64,000 nt of DNA from Blasia pusilla. Taxonomy: Eukaryota > Marchantiophyta > Marchantiopsida > Blasiales. The position numbers were made by a program, and so were the translations under genes. Of this stretch, positions 34,831 to 47,359 are shown piece after piece; within the stretch, counting starts at the first letter, position 1; each line of letters starts with the position of its first letter. A model generated the notes under the pieces. The model searched no databases and was not told the DNA's origin. It saw nothing but the letters and a program-made list of their open reading frames with translations. Location: positions 4,278,001 through 4,342,000 of the forward strand of contig CM114273.1 in the NCBI GenBank assembly GCA_050084515.1. Direction: 5' to 3'.

Positions 34831-35470
34831 GCACTCTCCAGGCATTGGTCCCGCTTGCTGTACTTGACGTCGCTCAGCTTCCCCGAAGTGCGTGGGCTCT
34901 CCCCGCTCATCGCTCAGGATTGGACCCGCGAAGTATGCCTCTGAACGTCATCCTTCTGTCTTGTCATCGCGTCCAGCTGACGTGGAAAATGAGAACCTCC
35001 CCGACTCCCTGCGGAATAAACCGCGAACTTACATAGGTGATGGCCATATCAGTCTGCCGCGCTTCGTCCGCGTCTCTGTTGTTGCAATGTACCGCAGACT
35101 TTAGCGGCAACTAAAGTTTAGGATTTAGAAGTTCCTTCATATTAGGAATTATATCTCACCCCTTCAAACTCCTGCTTTCACTTGCTATCTAAATAAATCT
35201 GTTCATAATGTGCTCGTGCATTTAAATAAAGTGTACAGGGAAGACATTAATGAGACTGCAGACAAATTCAAAAAAAATTTCTGCCAAGTACACTTTCGAA
35301 TATTTATAGAGTGTTCAAGTAATGATTATAACTACTTCGTCATCACCCTCCATACTAGATAAGTTATCCTTATATTATTTTTTGGATAATATGACCCTCT
35401 ACTCCCTGGAAAAAAAACAGCAGATTCTATCTAGGAAGGTAATGTTTTGAGTTGGAGTGCGTCCTTCCCA
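34831..35470. other. Sequence specific to duplication A, no gene
   Basis: Begins where the similarity to the second duplication copy stops. CG-rich to about 35100, then AT-rich. Only short frames. Confidence 0.3.
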
Positions 35471-35479
35471 TCAGCATTT

Positions 35480-35965
35480 TCAAAAACGTAGCTTTGACCC
35501 TTAGGGACATAATCTCCCTCCTTTGGATAAGCCTCCACAACCATGATGATTCAATTCTTCCAGCTTTCACCCCGTGAGGAATCCTCTTCACTATCCATGG
35601 GAATCATTAGGGTTTTCATTCTCACTTTCTAAATCGCCAAGCATCCCATGGCTAGGAAGTTAAGGGAAATTTTCCCTACTCGAAACCATTTAGTTGAGAA
35701 TCCTAAGAATTCAGTCAAAAATCCCGGATAGGGAACACTCCTAGCTCGGGAAGGATTGACCTTGGGGTAGTCAATGGGTCTACTTCTTGCCGGGAAGGTA
35801 ATACATTTTGCTGGAGTATCCATGGTAGAGCAGTAGAGGATTTAGTTGAGAGGGAATAGATAGGCACCGAGAGGATTAGGATGCTCACTACACTTGAGAA
35901 TGCTTGGATGAAATTAAATCCTCCAGCATTATGGACTCCCCAAGGGGATCTGAAAAATTTCACTC
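35480..35965 (-). repeat. Promoter/leader module family copy
   Basis: Minus-strand ATG at 35823 begins MDTPAKCITFPARSRPIDYP, the family N-terminal signature, and stays open for 64 codons. Upstream on the minus strand the TATA position is altered. It lies in the 3.6-kb part of duplication A that the other copy lacks. Confidence 0.5.
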
Positions 35966-36701
35966 ATATTGGTAGGTGTGTGTGACACAAAAATACATGT
36001 GACATTGACAGCACTTTCAACTTCCGCGGGGGAAATTTTTTTAATAAACGCATCTAAAGAATGATTTAGCTAGATTAAAAAATGTGGCCTGTGAATAAAA
36101 AAAAATCTAATAACGGTTGATTATCTTCAATATTAAATTTTAAATGAAGCTTTGCGGTAGAGATGGGTATACTCATAACCACTTCATCACAGCTTCGAGA
36201 AAGAATAGTATACCAATAAGTCTGTCTGCTCCATGGAGACTATGAGAGAACTTTGAGCCTTTGGCAATTGCACCGTTAAAATGGTAAAAGTAACTTCTTC
36301 AGCATCAAAACTACTCTTAGGATAATTTTCTCATTTAGTAAATACAAAGAGTTCTAGTAGAGCTGGAAAGGAAACTTAACTCGAGAAACTAATGAAAATG
36401 AGATCTTAGGTAAAGAGCTACTATCCAAGCTTCATAGAAAAATGTCTTTTTATTCAATCAAAGCACTTATTTCTATTTTTGGAGTTTCATTGATCAATTA
36501 ATCTAACAAAAAAAAGCATGGGTACACTATACTCCCCTGCTGAATCCCTACTAAATCGACTGGATAAAAGGTAGATTATGCAAGTGATAAAGATAGTGAT
36601 GGACATGGCCATTATAACTAGCCAAAAAATCCCAAGGGAGGAAAGAAAAAGATGTGAATGTAACGATTGGGATAATTAAACTACTTGATCTTCATGTGAA
36701 C

Positions 36702-36754
36702 CCCTTTTACACTTCATATGAACCGCTCAAGGTTTCACATGAAGTCTAAAAGGG
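36702..36754. repeat. Inverted repeat, about 23-bp arms
   Basis: CCCTTTTACACTTCATATGA and the complementary TCACATGAAGTCTAAAAGGG face each other across a 6-base loop, with two mismatches and one indel. It could be a small foldback element or a transcript hairpin. Confidence 0.7.
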
Positions 36755-36759
36755 TCTTA

Positions 36760-38465
36760 GCGAGGAAAGGAAAGTCATCTCTTGAATTTAGAGCCCCAGA
36801 GATGTTGGAAATCCTCGAAACGAGCCAGTTCCCGACGCGTTCCGATCGCTTGATTCGGCGCGCATGCGGAGAAACCTGAATGGGATTGAGAAGGGGAGTA
36901 TAGTGTATCCATAAATTGAAGTCCCGGTGCAGGTGTCAATCACCAGTACTGGAAAAGAAAGTTTTACGTAACACGAGACTCTTGGGAGAGGACTGGAGAG
37001 AGGTCATGCAGTGAAATAAGGCAAAGGACTAAGGGGAGACCCACAATATTGTGAGTAAAAGTTCTGGACTTCGACGGCCGCAATGGTTGGCCTGAATGGA
37101 ACTCGTCCTGGAGGACAGAATCCAACACATCTGCCGATTATTTCTGGAGCGAGAACGTGGACCCCAGCGAAGGATTTTGTCTCCACTGGATTTCTCTCGT
37201 AAGTCGTCAAGTATACATGTGGCTCATCTTAGATCTGGATCAAACTGGGAAGATTGAGCACCTCAATCTTCCCATCTCACGGACTAGTGGGTATTAGTAT
37301 AGGTAATATCATGCATTGATCTTGTCAGCCAAGTACATGCATGGCGCATCTCGAATCTGAGTCGAGTTGGGGAGAGTAACGGCTTCAAGCATTAGCATAG
37401 CTGCGGGCAACCCGTTCCACATGGACTACTTAGCTCTACTTAGGATAGACCGAAAAGCTCTCCTGCACCATTCTTCCTCACTCCATCGCTAGATCGACTT
37501 TTCCAAGCATGACCGAGCTTGTCCGACGTTTCTATGGGCTCAACGGATGGAAATAATAGCAACCTACTGGCAAATAGGAACGATTGAGTTAGGAACCACA
37601 GAAAACAGTTCCCGACTCAAGTATGTGGAGTGTATTGCGCACATGAGATTTCTGATTTTATGCAGGTTGCGGGAGACGTAACATGGATCAAGCACCAGTA
37701 TGGAGACTGTCATAAAGAATAGCTTGTTCATTGTCACTCGGATTAGGGAGAAATCCCTAATCAGCATGATTAAGCAATTACTCAGATTACACTGATACTA
37801 CAACATATCTGAGTGATAATGAATGCTCAAATGCATTTGTTGGCAGATATTGAAGATCTTTTTTAGCTTCTGATTAATCGTATTGGAAAAATTAAATCCT
37901 GCTTCTGTGATTATGAAATGGTACAATTGTGGGGCTCATGCTCTTAGTATGGAGCGCGATCTTAATATGAGATATGGAATGGTATATATTCAAAGACCCC
38001 TTCCTAGTGTAAGGCATTGCAAAGTTGGAATGAAGTGCAAAGTTGCAGTCATCTAGATATCATTCCAACAAGCAATAGCAAAATCCACCGGTCTCCTTGT
38101 CGAGTGGTATAGGAGGTCCCCATCGCCATGACCTTCTAGATGCCACGGTTGTAGGTTCCTCGGTACACTCCAGGGGTGCACTGTTTCGTGAGGGAGTTTC
38201 CTAGTGGTGTTACGAACACCACCACCACGGACCGATCCGCATTACTTTGTTGTACCCCACAGCTCAGTGCATGGTAATGGAGAGGATTGATTCTTCGATG
38301 GTGTAGAGAAGGTTCTATTTCGTGCCACTTGATTTTTTGCTCTTTGAAGGCACTGCTACAAGACATTTACAGCTTTCTTCGCACTCAATGCGGTTGCTGC
38401 CCAAATCGATAGGTTTTCCGCATTTATTAGCCTAAGGAAAAACAATAGGAAGAGTTAATGGATGG
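36760..38465. other. No gene recognised
   Basis: Short frames on both strands (for example 37004-37210, 38136-38366) have no recognisable domain. Absent from the second duplication copy. Confidence 0.3.
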
Positions 38466-38744
38466 ATGGAAACACGCCAGAAAATAGTGAGTGAGCGCAG
38501 AAAATAACACCACATTCTGTTAAACGAACTGTGTAATGTTGGCTGTAGGGCTTCCGATCAGTCTGAAGCTCTCTCAATCCAATAGAGGGTCGGACTGGAT
38601 TCATGTGAGAAACGTGAATTGGTTGCATTCCTTGCAGTTTATTTGCTAACGTGAAAAATGGTAGCGAATAGTAGTGATGAAGAGATGAGTTTCTTGATTT
38701 TCATTAAGTCAAATCTATGAGCAAAAATCGACTCAACCAGACCC

Positions 38745-38960
38745 CTCCGGAAAACGCGTGTCGGAATGGCCCCCCAATGTACAAATTAACTAGGGCGACC
38801 TCGGGATTTACCAGGGTACCTCAATCACCCGCCAACCGGTGGCAACAGGTAGGGGAGCCCTGCCACTATTCTTCAGAGGGGAATTGAACCCACCATCTAT
38901 GTATCACCGAGACAAGGTCGAAGCATGGTTTACAAGTTGAAAGTGCACGCTCTCAGTTCT
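38745..38960 (-). repeat. Possible tRNA-derived SINE
   Basis: On the minus strand TGTCTCGGTGAT resembles a pol III A box and GGTGGGTTCAATTCCCC a B box (consensus GGTTCGANTCC), with about 20 bases between them. The second copy at 57605-57860 is there because of the duplication. Spacing is shorter than in a tRNA, no poly-A or target-site duplication was found, so this remains tentative. Confidence 0.35.
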
Positions 38961-39119
38961 CTGTACATGGGGGGGCCGATGTAGTTTTGCGGTTTCTATC
39001 ATTGGGGCGATCTACTTTTGCGTTAATAACGGGACGTTTAGTGTTTTCTTTTAGGGAAACATCGCGGTGTTCTAGAGTTGTGAAGAGTGGCTGAAGAATC
39101 CCGCATCTTCAACAATGAC

Positions 39120-39160
39120 CCTGGTTTTTTTTTTTTAAAACCCAAAACCAGAACATAATT
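39120..39160. repeat. Short foldback CTGGTTTT...AAAACCAG
   Basis: CTGGTTTT and AAAACCAG flank a T-rich loop; the duplicated copy at about 57975-58008 keeps the arms with a changed loop. Confidence 0.5.
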
Positions 39161-40429
39161 TAGATAGAGAGAGCTAACACGGGAGCATAACAGGCGGGAG
39201 ACGCTCACACGACAGAGAGCACTAATACGTCTACGTGGAGAGAACCGATTAATACGGCAGTATAGTAGGTTAGTAGTAGAGGTCGTAATGAAATTCACAG
39301 AACCCTATCTCGTATACCTACCCGACATTGTGTTCAGCACATAATTCGTTCGTGGTTCGCTTCCTAAGACTTAGGGTGGTGAATTCGTCCGTGGTTTGCT
39401 TCCGAGGATCGAGGTGGTGTTCGGGATTAACTCACATATAGGCGTTTCAATGCCTGCATAAAACGCGCGTTGCTGAAACCGGAAATTTAAGTTTTAATGT
39501 AAAACACTTCTGTACTCCTGGAGGATACTGAAGTCCCGTGGATAGTCCGTGGATCTTAGAGGAGATCCGATTGAGGAGACCGCTCGGTATCGTATGCATG
39601 GACGATACATCCTTTTCGTACTTTTCGTAGTTACTTTTCGCCTCTCTACGCTGGCTCACCCCATTGAGAGCGGATTACTGAGTTTTAACTTGACCTGCCT
39701 TTCTTCTTCAACAAGGTTTTTGTAATGTTAAAAGCAAAAGTATGTTTTAGAGTCAAAAGTTAGTCAAAAGGTTTGTCTTCCTCCAAAGCATCGAACTGTT
39801 TCTTATATGAACATTTGATTCCCATACCTTTTTTCAAAGATTCCCTTAACATCTAGTCGTGAGTATCTTATGTTCATCTTAAGTAATGTCCATCAATTAT
39901 TTAAGTGGTCCACTTATTACTCGGGGATCATCTAGCCACCTTGGTTTAGAAATATCACTAGACCATAATTCACATAATTCACTTCCGATGTTAGATGGAT
40001 CATCGATTTTATGGTATAGAGAGAGTCATCTCCAAATCGGCACTACATGAGCATCTTCATCATTAGAAAGAAGATCTGGGTGTTGGATGCCTTCATCAAA
40101 TACGACATCACGTCTCCAAGACCACTTGTGATTTCCGAAATATTTTTTTCATATGTCTTGGAATAGCCTGCAAAGATTCCTCTCTTGGCTTCTACTTCGC
40201 TACATCATGGTGCCAACGCTGAAAAACTCCTCAGAAGTGTTTTACGGCTAAGTATTCCATATGCAATTAGATTATGATGCTCACATATGGACTTAGCCTT
40301 CTCGTCCACCATTCCAACTTCTAGAGAAGCACGGACAAATGCATGATGTCATTCTTTGAGAGGCAGTTGGATATGATTGCCACCAGTTTGTGCCACACTT
40401 CTCGACGGAAGAAACAATAATACTTCAAC

Positions 40430-40700
40430 TTCAGGTGTCCTATTCTCAGGTATGATTTTCAAGTATGATGGGAAAAGGTTCCCTTGAGCTTCCTTGCCCT
40501 GCCCTCACATGCCGGGCCATTTAGACAGTTCTCATGGGTGAAAACTTGCAAAAGAGAATAATCATGGCTGAGGCTTGTCCAAAAAAGAACCCAGATTATG
40601 TACTAAGGGTGACAATTGCATTAAGGAAAAAAAAATTGGGAAGGACACCTCAAACTCTTCAAAACATTTCCTTTGGAGGGGTTAATTAAGGAGGAGATTA
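40430..40700 (+). repeat. Promoter/leader module family, plus-strand copy
   Basis: The plus strand reads KRIIMAEACPKKNPDYVLRV then TIALRKK, the family peptide in the opposite orientation to most copies. Upstream, GTTCTCATGGGTGAAAAC corresponds to the block before it in other copies. Frameshifts prevent a longer reading. Confidence 0.5.
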
Positions 40701-42169
40701 TACGGGTGGCTCATCTAGGAAGGAGGGTAATGCGGAAGTAATTGTAATCATAACTTGAATTGTAAGGAAAGTATTACATCGGATTTATTGGATCTTTAGA
40801 AGAGAGTCACTTTGTGAGATTTTCCATCGGAAGGTTTTACTTCTGAACCTAAAGTTCTAGTTCCAGATATCTATTACTCTAGTAAGTTACATCAAAATTG
40901 TAAAAATGAGGAGGGTGGAACTATGGACTGTATTAGAACTAGGGACCCCATTTGAGCTATGGGAGTAAATCCCATAGCATTATGAGTAAATCTATGTGAG
41001 GGGGAAATCCTCATGAATGGTGGGAAACTTTGCCCAACCTCTTCGCCCTGAAATGAGTCTAAGGAGACGAAAATGAAAGCCAGAGGAGGAGAATGAAAGC
41101 CCTAGTAGCATCTCGAAGACTCTCATGGAGGGAATTATGTATATGGAGGCTTATCCAAAGGACCAAACTTTCTCAGCAGACTTAGCTACATATGGTTAGA
41201 AGTATGGTATTCAGAACGACTTGATCTACCGGTTAAGTAGTGGAACCCAAGCAAGATCAAGCAACCACACCATACAAAGAGAGAAGAGACCAGATCTTTC
41301 AAATTGATCTACTTTGCACTCACAAATCTGTCTTATTATAGATAGACTTTTTTTAATTCTTTTTCACCATCTTTTAGTGTCCGGTTGTTAAGGCATATGT
41401 TTTCAACTCATTTTAAAAAGAAAGGGATCTCATTAGCTTGAACTATCTCCCCATATTGAAATCTTTTAACAGGTTTTGAGCTTCGGATCTTATATCAACT
41501 CCTAATTATCACCAGCATTTGGTGGTAATTCATTCCTAATGTCTTCCTAATGGTGACTTGCACTAAAGTCCAACAAATGGCTTGAGTATTTTGAGCAAAA
41601 ATATGAAGCTTGGAAGGTAGTCTTTTACAAGATCTCATTTTCATCAATTTTTCTAGTTAAGTTTCCTTTCCATCTACACTAGAACTCTTTGTATTTTTAA
41701 AATGATAAAATAATCCCAAAAGAATTTTTGACTCTTCAAGAAGTTATCGTACCATTTCAATGGCCTAGTTCCCAAAGACTTAAAATTTTCCCTTAGTCTC
41801 CATGCAGCACATTAAGTTATTGGTATATTAATCTTTCTTTTTGATATAATAAAGTGCCTATGAATATACCCATCTCTATGTCTAACTCTTTTATAATGTT
41901 CCATTCCAAAAAAATCTAATTGGTTTCTATTTGGACATAAAGGTTACAAATCACGTTTCCAAATTTAGATGTCATTCATTAGATCTTGGCCTTAAGTTAA
42001 AAGTGATGTTCATGTCACATGCCCTACCAAAAGAAGATTGAAAGTATTGTTCGAGGAAGCGTCTAAGATGCAGCATGGAATAAAACTTGGGGATTTCATT
42101 TCATCCTTGTCCTCTAATCTCTATCTATTTCCACGCAACTAGATCCTTTTCTCTTCCATCATGGACTTT

Positions 42170-44660
42170 TCCATTGGGAATTGTAGCATATGAGCTCGTA
42201 TGGATGGTGGGAATAAATTAATTTGAACTTCCTTGCCTTGCCCTCACCTGCGCGGAGACTTAGACCTAGTTTGTGAAAGCTTGCATAAGCTAATCATCAT
42301 GGCTGTAGAGGCTGATCCAAAGAACAAAGATTAATATGTACTACGGGTGACAATTGCATAACGAAAATTTTTATAGGGAGGAAGGATTCTCCTAAAACTA
42401 TTACCTTATGCTATTTTTAATTTTTAAGGGAGCATAGCAGATGAATGAAGAGTTACTCATTACCAAAGAGAATATAAGGGTAGGGTCATAAGTAATTATA
42501 ATGATTACTTGAACTGTGAGGAAATTGTTAGGTTAGATTTATTGGATCACTTAGATGAGACTCACTTTGTGAGCTTTTGGCTGGCTTTTCCATTACAAGG
42601 TTTTACTTTTGAAATAAGTGTTCTAATTCCCCACATCGATTACTCTAGAAAGTTGCATCAAAATTTTTAAAAATTAAGATTCTAAAAATGAGAAGGGTGG
42701 ATGGTATGGAACTCTAGCTATAGATGGATCCCATGTTGGCCAAATTTAATGGGGTCCATAGCTCAACTAGTTGATGCCAAATGTTGATTATGTTCCGAAG
42801 TTACTCTCTTTTAACATATAATTCCAATATTAAATAGTTTCGATTAAAGAAAAATAGGAGAAAGATATATGAGGGGGCAGTTCTCATGAATGATGGAAAA
42901 CATATCCCTTCAACTTTTAGCCCTAAGATGAGTATTAGGAAATGAGAATGAGAGCCCTAGTAGTATCACTAAGACTCTCTTGGGACTTACAAGAGGATTC
43001 CTGAGTGAAAGATGGAATTATGTATGTGGAGGCTTATCCAAAGGAAAAAATTAAGTTCTTGGTAGAGAAATGGAAAATGCTCATTGGAATAATGAAGATC
43101 ACGTCTTCATGGATCGCATTTGCAGATTAGATCCTCATACCACATGCAGATTTAAACCCAGATCTATGTGAATGACCGCCAACAGTGGTTTACTTGATTA
43201 AACATACATCTTGAAATAATTATGATGTTAAGGCACTAGTTCGGGCTCCTATCGTTTGTTGTATACTCATAGCCACTCTATTTGGCCAGATGGAACCAAG
43301 CTTTGAGGACTATTGAAGATATTTGGTCCTCTCTCTTTTGTCCATTAAACTAAAGAGAAATTTCGCTTTTGGTCCTCTCTCTTTTGTCCATTAAACTAAA
43401 GAGAAATTTTGCTTCTAGGACTGTTGAAGAGTATTAAAAAAACATTTGGTTTTCAGGCATGGAAGTATTTAATTATGGGGAGTATCTTAGGAAGAAGACT
43501 TGATTGAGTGAGTGAGGAAGGAGTGATTGAGAAAAGAGTACTTTGAGCCATTAACACTACCATCAGGTACCCGCATCCAAGGTGAGCTAAAGGGATGTAC
43601 AAAGCTTCAAGGTTGTGCTAGATGTACGCAAATTGGCGGGATTCCATGCAAACTTCCATATCTTCCATACACTATCTCTTCCACATACTCTTTTCCAGTA
43701 GTGTGGTACCACCTCCAAAAGGATATATATATCTTTGTTAGGGAATTGGGAATTTATTGGAAGAGGCCTAAAGTAGGTATGTGGAAGCACTATCCACAAG
43801 CGGCTATTACTCCAATTTTGGATTCAATAAATGAGAATCCTTGAAACTGCTATAAGGATGGACCTTGGGCAGTTAATGGGTCTCCTCTTTAAGGGAAAGT
43901 TACATATTTTCCTCAAGAAACCATGGTGAAAGAGTAAAGGATTTAATTGCAGAATCTCTAGATGGCTAGAGAGGGGAGGATTGGGATGCAATGCAAACGA
44001 AACTAGAATGAAATGAGATCTTGAGGTCTATATGAATGAATATATACATGAGGTATGATCACGACCAACAGTGGTTAAGTTTAGGGTGAGGCACCTCTGA
44101 AATGATTATGATTTGTGAAGGGTACCTTTGGTCCCGTGAAATCTTATATGAAATTTAGCTTGGGTTACATAGAACCGAAGCCAAAATTTATTCTCAAAAC
44201 CTCACTATTTGGTCCCGTGGAACTTTCCATGAAATTTTAGCTGCAAGGACTGTTGAAAGGCGTTAAAGAAACTTGAGAGGGTGGATATAGTGCAGTTAAA
44301 ACAAGACTTGCAATAATGAAAAGGCACCTCTGAAACCTCTTTTATACTCATAACCGTCCAATTTTTTCCTCTCTCTTTGGTCCCGTGGAACCCTACATAA
44401 AATTTAGATTCGGTCCCGTGGAATCTTATGAAATTTTAGAGTGCCAATTGGCTTCACCACTATTGACATGGGTTCTTTTTAACACACCCTCACTACTTAC
44501 GTAGTTATCCGATTTGGCAGGGAGGAGAATGTGATGGAGATAAGGGCTTCAAATGGACCGGAGACGCTCATGTAAAGGGAAAGGACCTCACAGTTCCAGC
44601 GATGGAGTGGAATGCTGCTAAGCACGGCCACCGGCAGAGTTACGACAAGTAGACTTAAGA
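42170..44660. repeat. Inverted duplication, left arm
   Basis: Matches 58430-60290 in reverse complement. Examples: GCCAAATGTTGATTATG here against CAACATTTGGCATCAACTGG there, and GGAGAATGTGATGGAGATAA against TTATCTCCATCACACTCTCC. The arms differ in length and by many indels. It contains two plus-strand module copies (around 42300 and 43020) and no intact gene. Confidence 0.8.
43325..43420. repeat. Tandem duplication, about 47-bp unit
   Basis: TTTGGTCCTCTCTCTTTTGT at about 43321 recurs at about 43368, and both copies run on through CCATTAAACTAAAGAGAAAT with almost no change. Confidence 0.8.
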
Positions 44661-45235
44661 GGCCGAGTGCTTGTAGTAATAATTTTTTCCGTGTTAGTGA
44701 CGATAATAGAAAGTATTGAATCGATTTCTTCCTAGGGAAGGAAAGAGAGCTCTTCCCAATTGACTTAAATCTATATGTTATAGCTCATTAAGAGAATCTA
44801 AATTAAATTCTGTATCTAACTCTTCCAAAATCCCAAATAGGTTGGATAATTTGTAAAATTTCTAGGAATTGCTCTCCCACTTATCAGATCTTTGATTGGG
44901 AGTATTATATGCATTAAACTTATTGCAAAATATTTTATTTCAACTTTTGAAACATTTCAGCCTTTCCTCATTGGTATTGGATGCATATATATGAAAGAAA
45001 CCGAATATTCAAGCCACTGACCGCATGGGCCAAGAGTGGTTTACTTTCAACACCATCCACCCATTCTCATTTTTAAAACCCCATATAGCTAACAAAATGA
45101 GTAGGATATTAATAGTTTTGCCAAATGTACAATAAATCTCATGGAATAATTTCTTTACACTTCAAATAATGATTATAACTACTTTCTAATGAGTAACTCT
45201 TCCCCCATATGCCCCTCCACTCCCAAAAAAAATCA
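44661..45235. other. AT-rich spacer between module copies
   Basis: Similar to the 44.8-45.2 equivalents at 32.2-32.6 and 54.9-55.3 kb, including TCGATCCATGGACCGCATG-like and CACCATCCACCCATTCTCAT blocks. No gene. Confidence 0.4.
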
Positions 45236-45239
45236 GATG

Positions 45240-45630
45240 GTAATGTTTTGAACAGTTAGGAGGTGCCTCCACAGCCATGATGATTCGTGGGGCAACTTCC
45301 ATGAGAATCAATTTTTCATTCTCACTTTCTAGATCTCAGGCCCCCTAAGGCAAGGAAGATCAAGGGAAATTTTCCCCACTATCCATGAGAACTGCCCATG
45401 CTACTACGGTTCCCAACTAGAGACTCTGAAAATCTCTAATAGCTCTGGTCTGAAAATCTCGAAGAGCTCTGGAGGGATCCACCTTGGGGCAACCAATGGG
45501 TCTACTCTCTGCAAGAGAATCCATGGTGCGTGGAAATAGATAGAGAGGAGAGGATTAGGATGTGCTCTCAACCTCACTACAACAAATCTTGGGTAAAGTG
45601 AAATCCTTTAGTTTTATAGAGGCTTCATGG
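45240..45630 (-). repeat. Promoter/leader module family, copy with TATA box
   Basis: On the minus strand TATAAAA lies at 45612-45618 and the family ATG at 45524, in the context CACCATGGATTC without the CC of the best copy. The N-terminal region is shorter than in 55300-55990 because of deletions. Confidence 0.5.
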
Positions 45631-45999
45631 AATCTCAAATCCCATATAGGTTGTATAATTTCTCTCCTAGCTATAAGATCTTTGATTGGGAGTATTATTA
45701 TGCATTAAACTTAAAGCAAAACATCTTATTTTAAGCTTTGAAAATCTAAGCATATATATGATGAACCTAATACTCGATCCATGGACCGCATGCTCCAAGA
45801 GTGGTTTAGTTTCAATACCATCCACCTCTCTTTTTAAATCTTCCTCAATTTCATTCACTTTCATACACCTTGGTAGAGTGATAGATATGAGGAATCAGCC
45901 CCCATATCTATTACTCATATAGCTAACAAAATGAGGCTCTTACATTACTAGTTCTGCCAAAGGTATAATAGCATTACCTTCCTATGGAGGAAGGTAGGT

Positions 46000-46440
46000 A
46001 ACGCTTGGAAGAGTTGCCGAATGCGATTGTGTCCTTAGCTAGATAATTTCTGTCCTTTGGATAAGCGTCCACCGTCTGCTGCGAGCTTTCACTCCTGGGG
46101 GCATCCTCCATGGGAATCGTGTTTTCATTCTAACTTTCTAATCTCCTGGCACATGAGGGCAAGGTAGTTCAAGGGAGTTTTTTCCCACCATCCATGAGAA
46201 CTGCCCATTACTACTCTTAGAGCTCTCTAGGGATATAGCTTGGGGGCAGTCCATGGGTCTACTCCTTGCTGGGAAGGTTACAGGTTTTGCCATAGAATCC
46301 ATGGTGGAAGAGGGAAGGAGAAAGTATCTAGTCGCACGGAAATAGATAGAGAGGAGAGATTGGGATGCTCTCTAAACCTCACATTCTTGGGTGAAGTGAA
46401 ATCCCCTAGTTTTAAAGAGGATTCTTGCGAACTCAAATCC
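46000..46440 (-). repeat. Promoter/leader module family copy
   Basis: The minus-strand ATG near 46303 begins MDSMAKPVTFPARSRPMDCP. The TATA position reads TTTAAAA. The KRIIMAVEAYPK region is eroded to VDAYPKDRNYLAKDTIAFG in another frame. Confidence 0.5.
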
Positions 46441-46899
46441 CAAATAGGCTGTATAATTGCTCTCCTAGCTATAAGATCTTTGATTGGGAGTATTTTAGGG
46501 TTTAAACTTAAGGAAAAATATATTATTTCAAACTTTGAAAATTTAAGCTTTTCCTCATTTGTATTGAATGCATATATATGAGATCAACTGAATATTCGAC
46601 CCATGGATCGTTTGTGCCAATACCACCCACTTGTCTTTTTAGCAATCCTCCTAACTTTCAATACACCTTGGTAGAGTAATAGATATGGGGAATCACCCCG
46701 TATTTATTCCTCATATAGCTAATAAAATGAGGCTTTTATATTAATAGATTTTCCAAAAGTATAATAAATTTAATCTAATTATTTCCTCTTTACCTTCCTT
46801 CCTAGAAGAGCCTACCCTTATATTCTGGTTGGCAATGAGTAACTCTTATCGTATATTCCCCTCCACTTGCTAAAAAGGCAATGTAGTCTATGGAGGAAG

Positions 46900-47350
46900 G
46901 TATTGCTTTGAAGAGCTGTAGGTGCCTGCCTCTTCAAACCAATTGTAACCCTTAGCTAGATAATCTCTGTCCTTAGGTAGTTAATCTCTAAGCGTAAGTA
47001 ATGATCCCCTTCTGCTTTCACTCCTAGTGCATCCTCCATGATAATGTTTCATTCTCATTTTCTGGATCTCCGGGCACATTGAGGGCAAGGAAATTCAAGG
47101 GAATTTTTCCCCACTATCCACGAGAAGTGCCCTCTACTACTACTATTCACAACTGGAGAGGTTGAGAATCCGACCAATTGTGATGAAAATTTTGGATGGG
47201 CTACACGAATAGCTCGGGAGGGATCCATTTGGCTGAGAATCTATGGCGGAAGAGAAATAGAGAAAGGATCTAGTTGCGCAGAAATCTAGTTCAGATGAGC
47301 TCTTAACCTCACTACAAGAATGCTTGGGTGAAGTGAAATCCTAGAGAGGC
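46900..47350 (-). repeat. Promoter/leader module family, eroded copy
   Basis: Shares TCCATGATAATG, CTGGATCTCCGGGCACAT, CCACTATCCACGAGAAG and the CACTACAAGAATGCTTGGGT block with other copies, but neither the ATG context nor the TATA box is kept. Confidence 0.4.
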
Positions 47351-47359
47351 TTTATGGTC

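Larger units (their letters stand above)
38470..39660. repeat. Direct duplication, copy A right block
   Basis: Matches 57325-58345 in the same orientation (shared GAAAATAACACCACATTCTG, GCCCCCCAATGTACAAATTA, CGTCTACGTGGAGAGAACCG). In the second copy this block directly follows the central block; here 3.6 kb lies between them. Confidence 0.85.
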
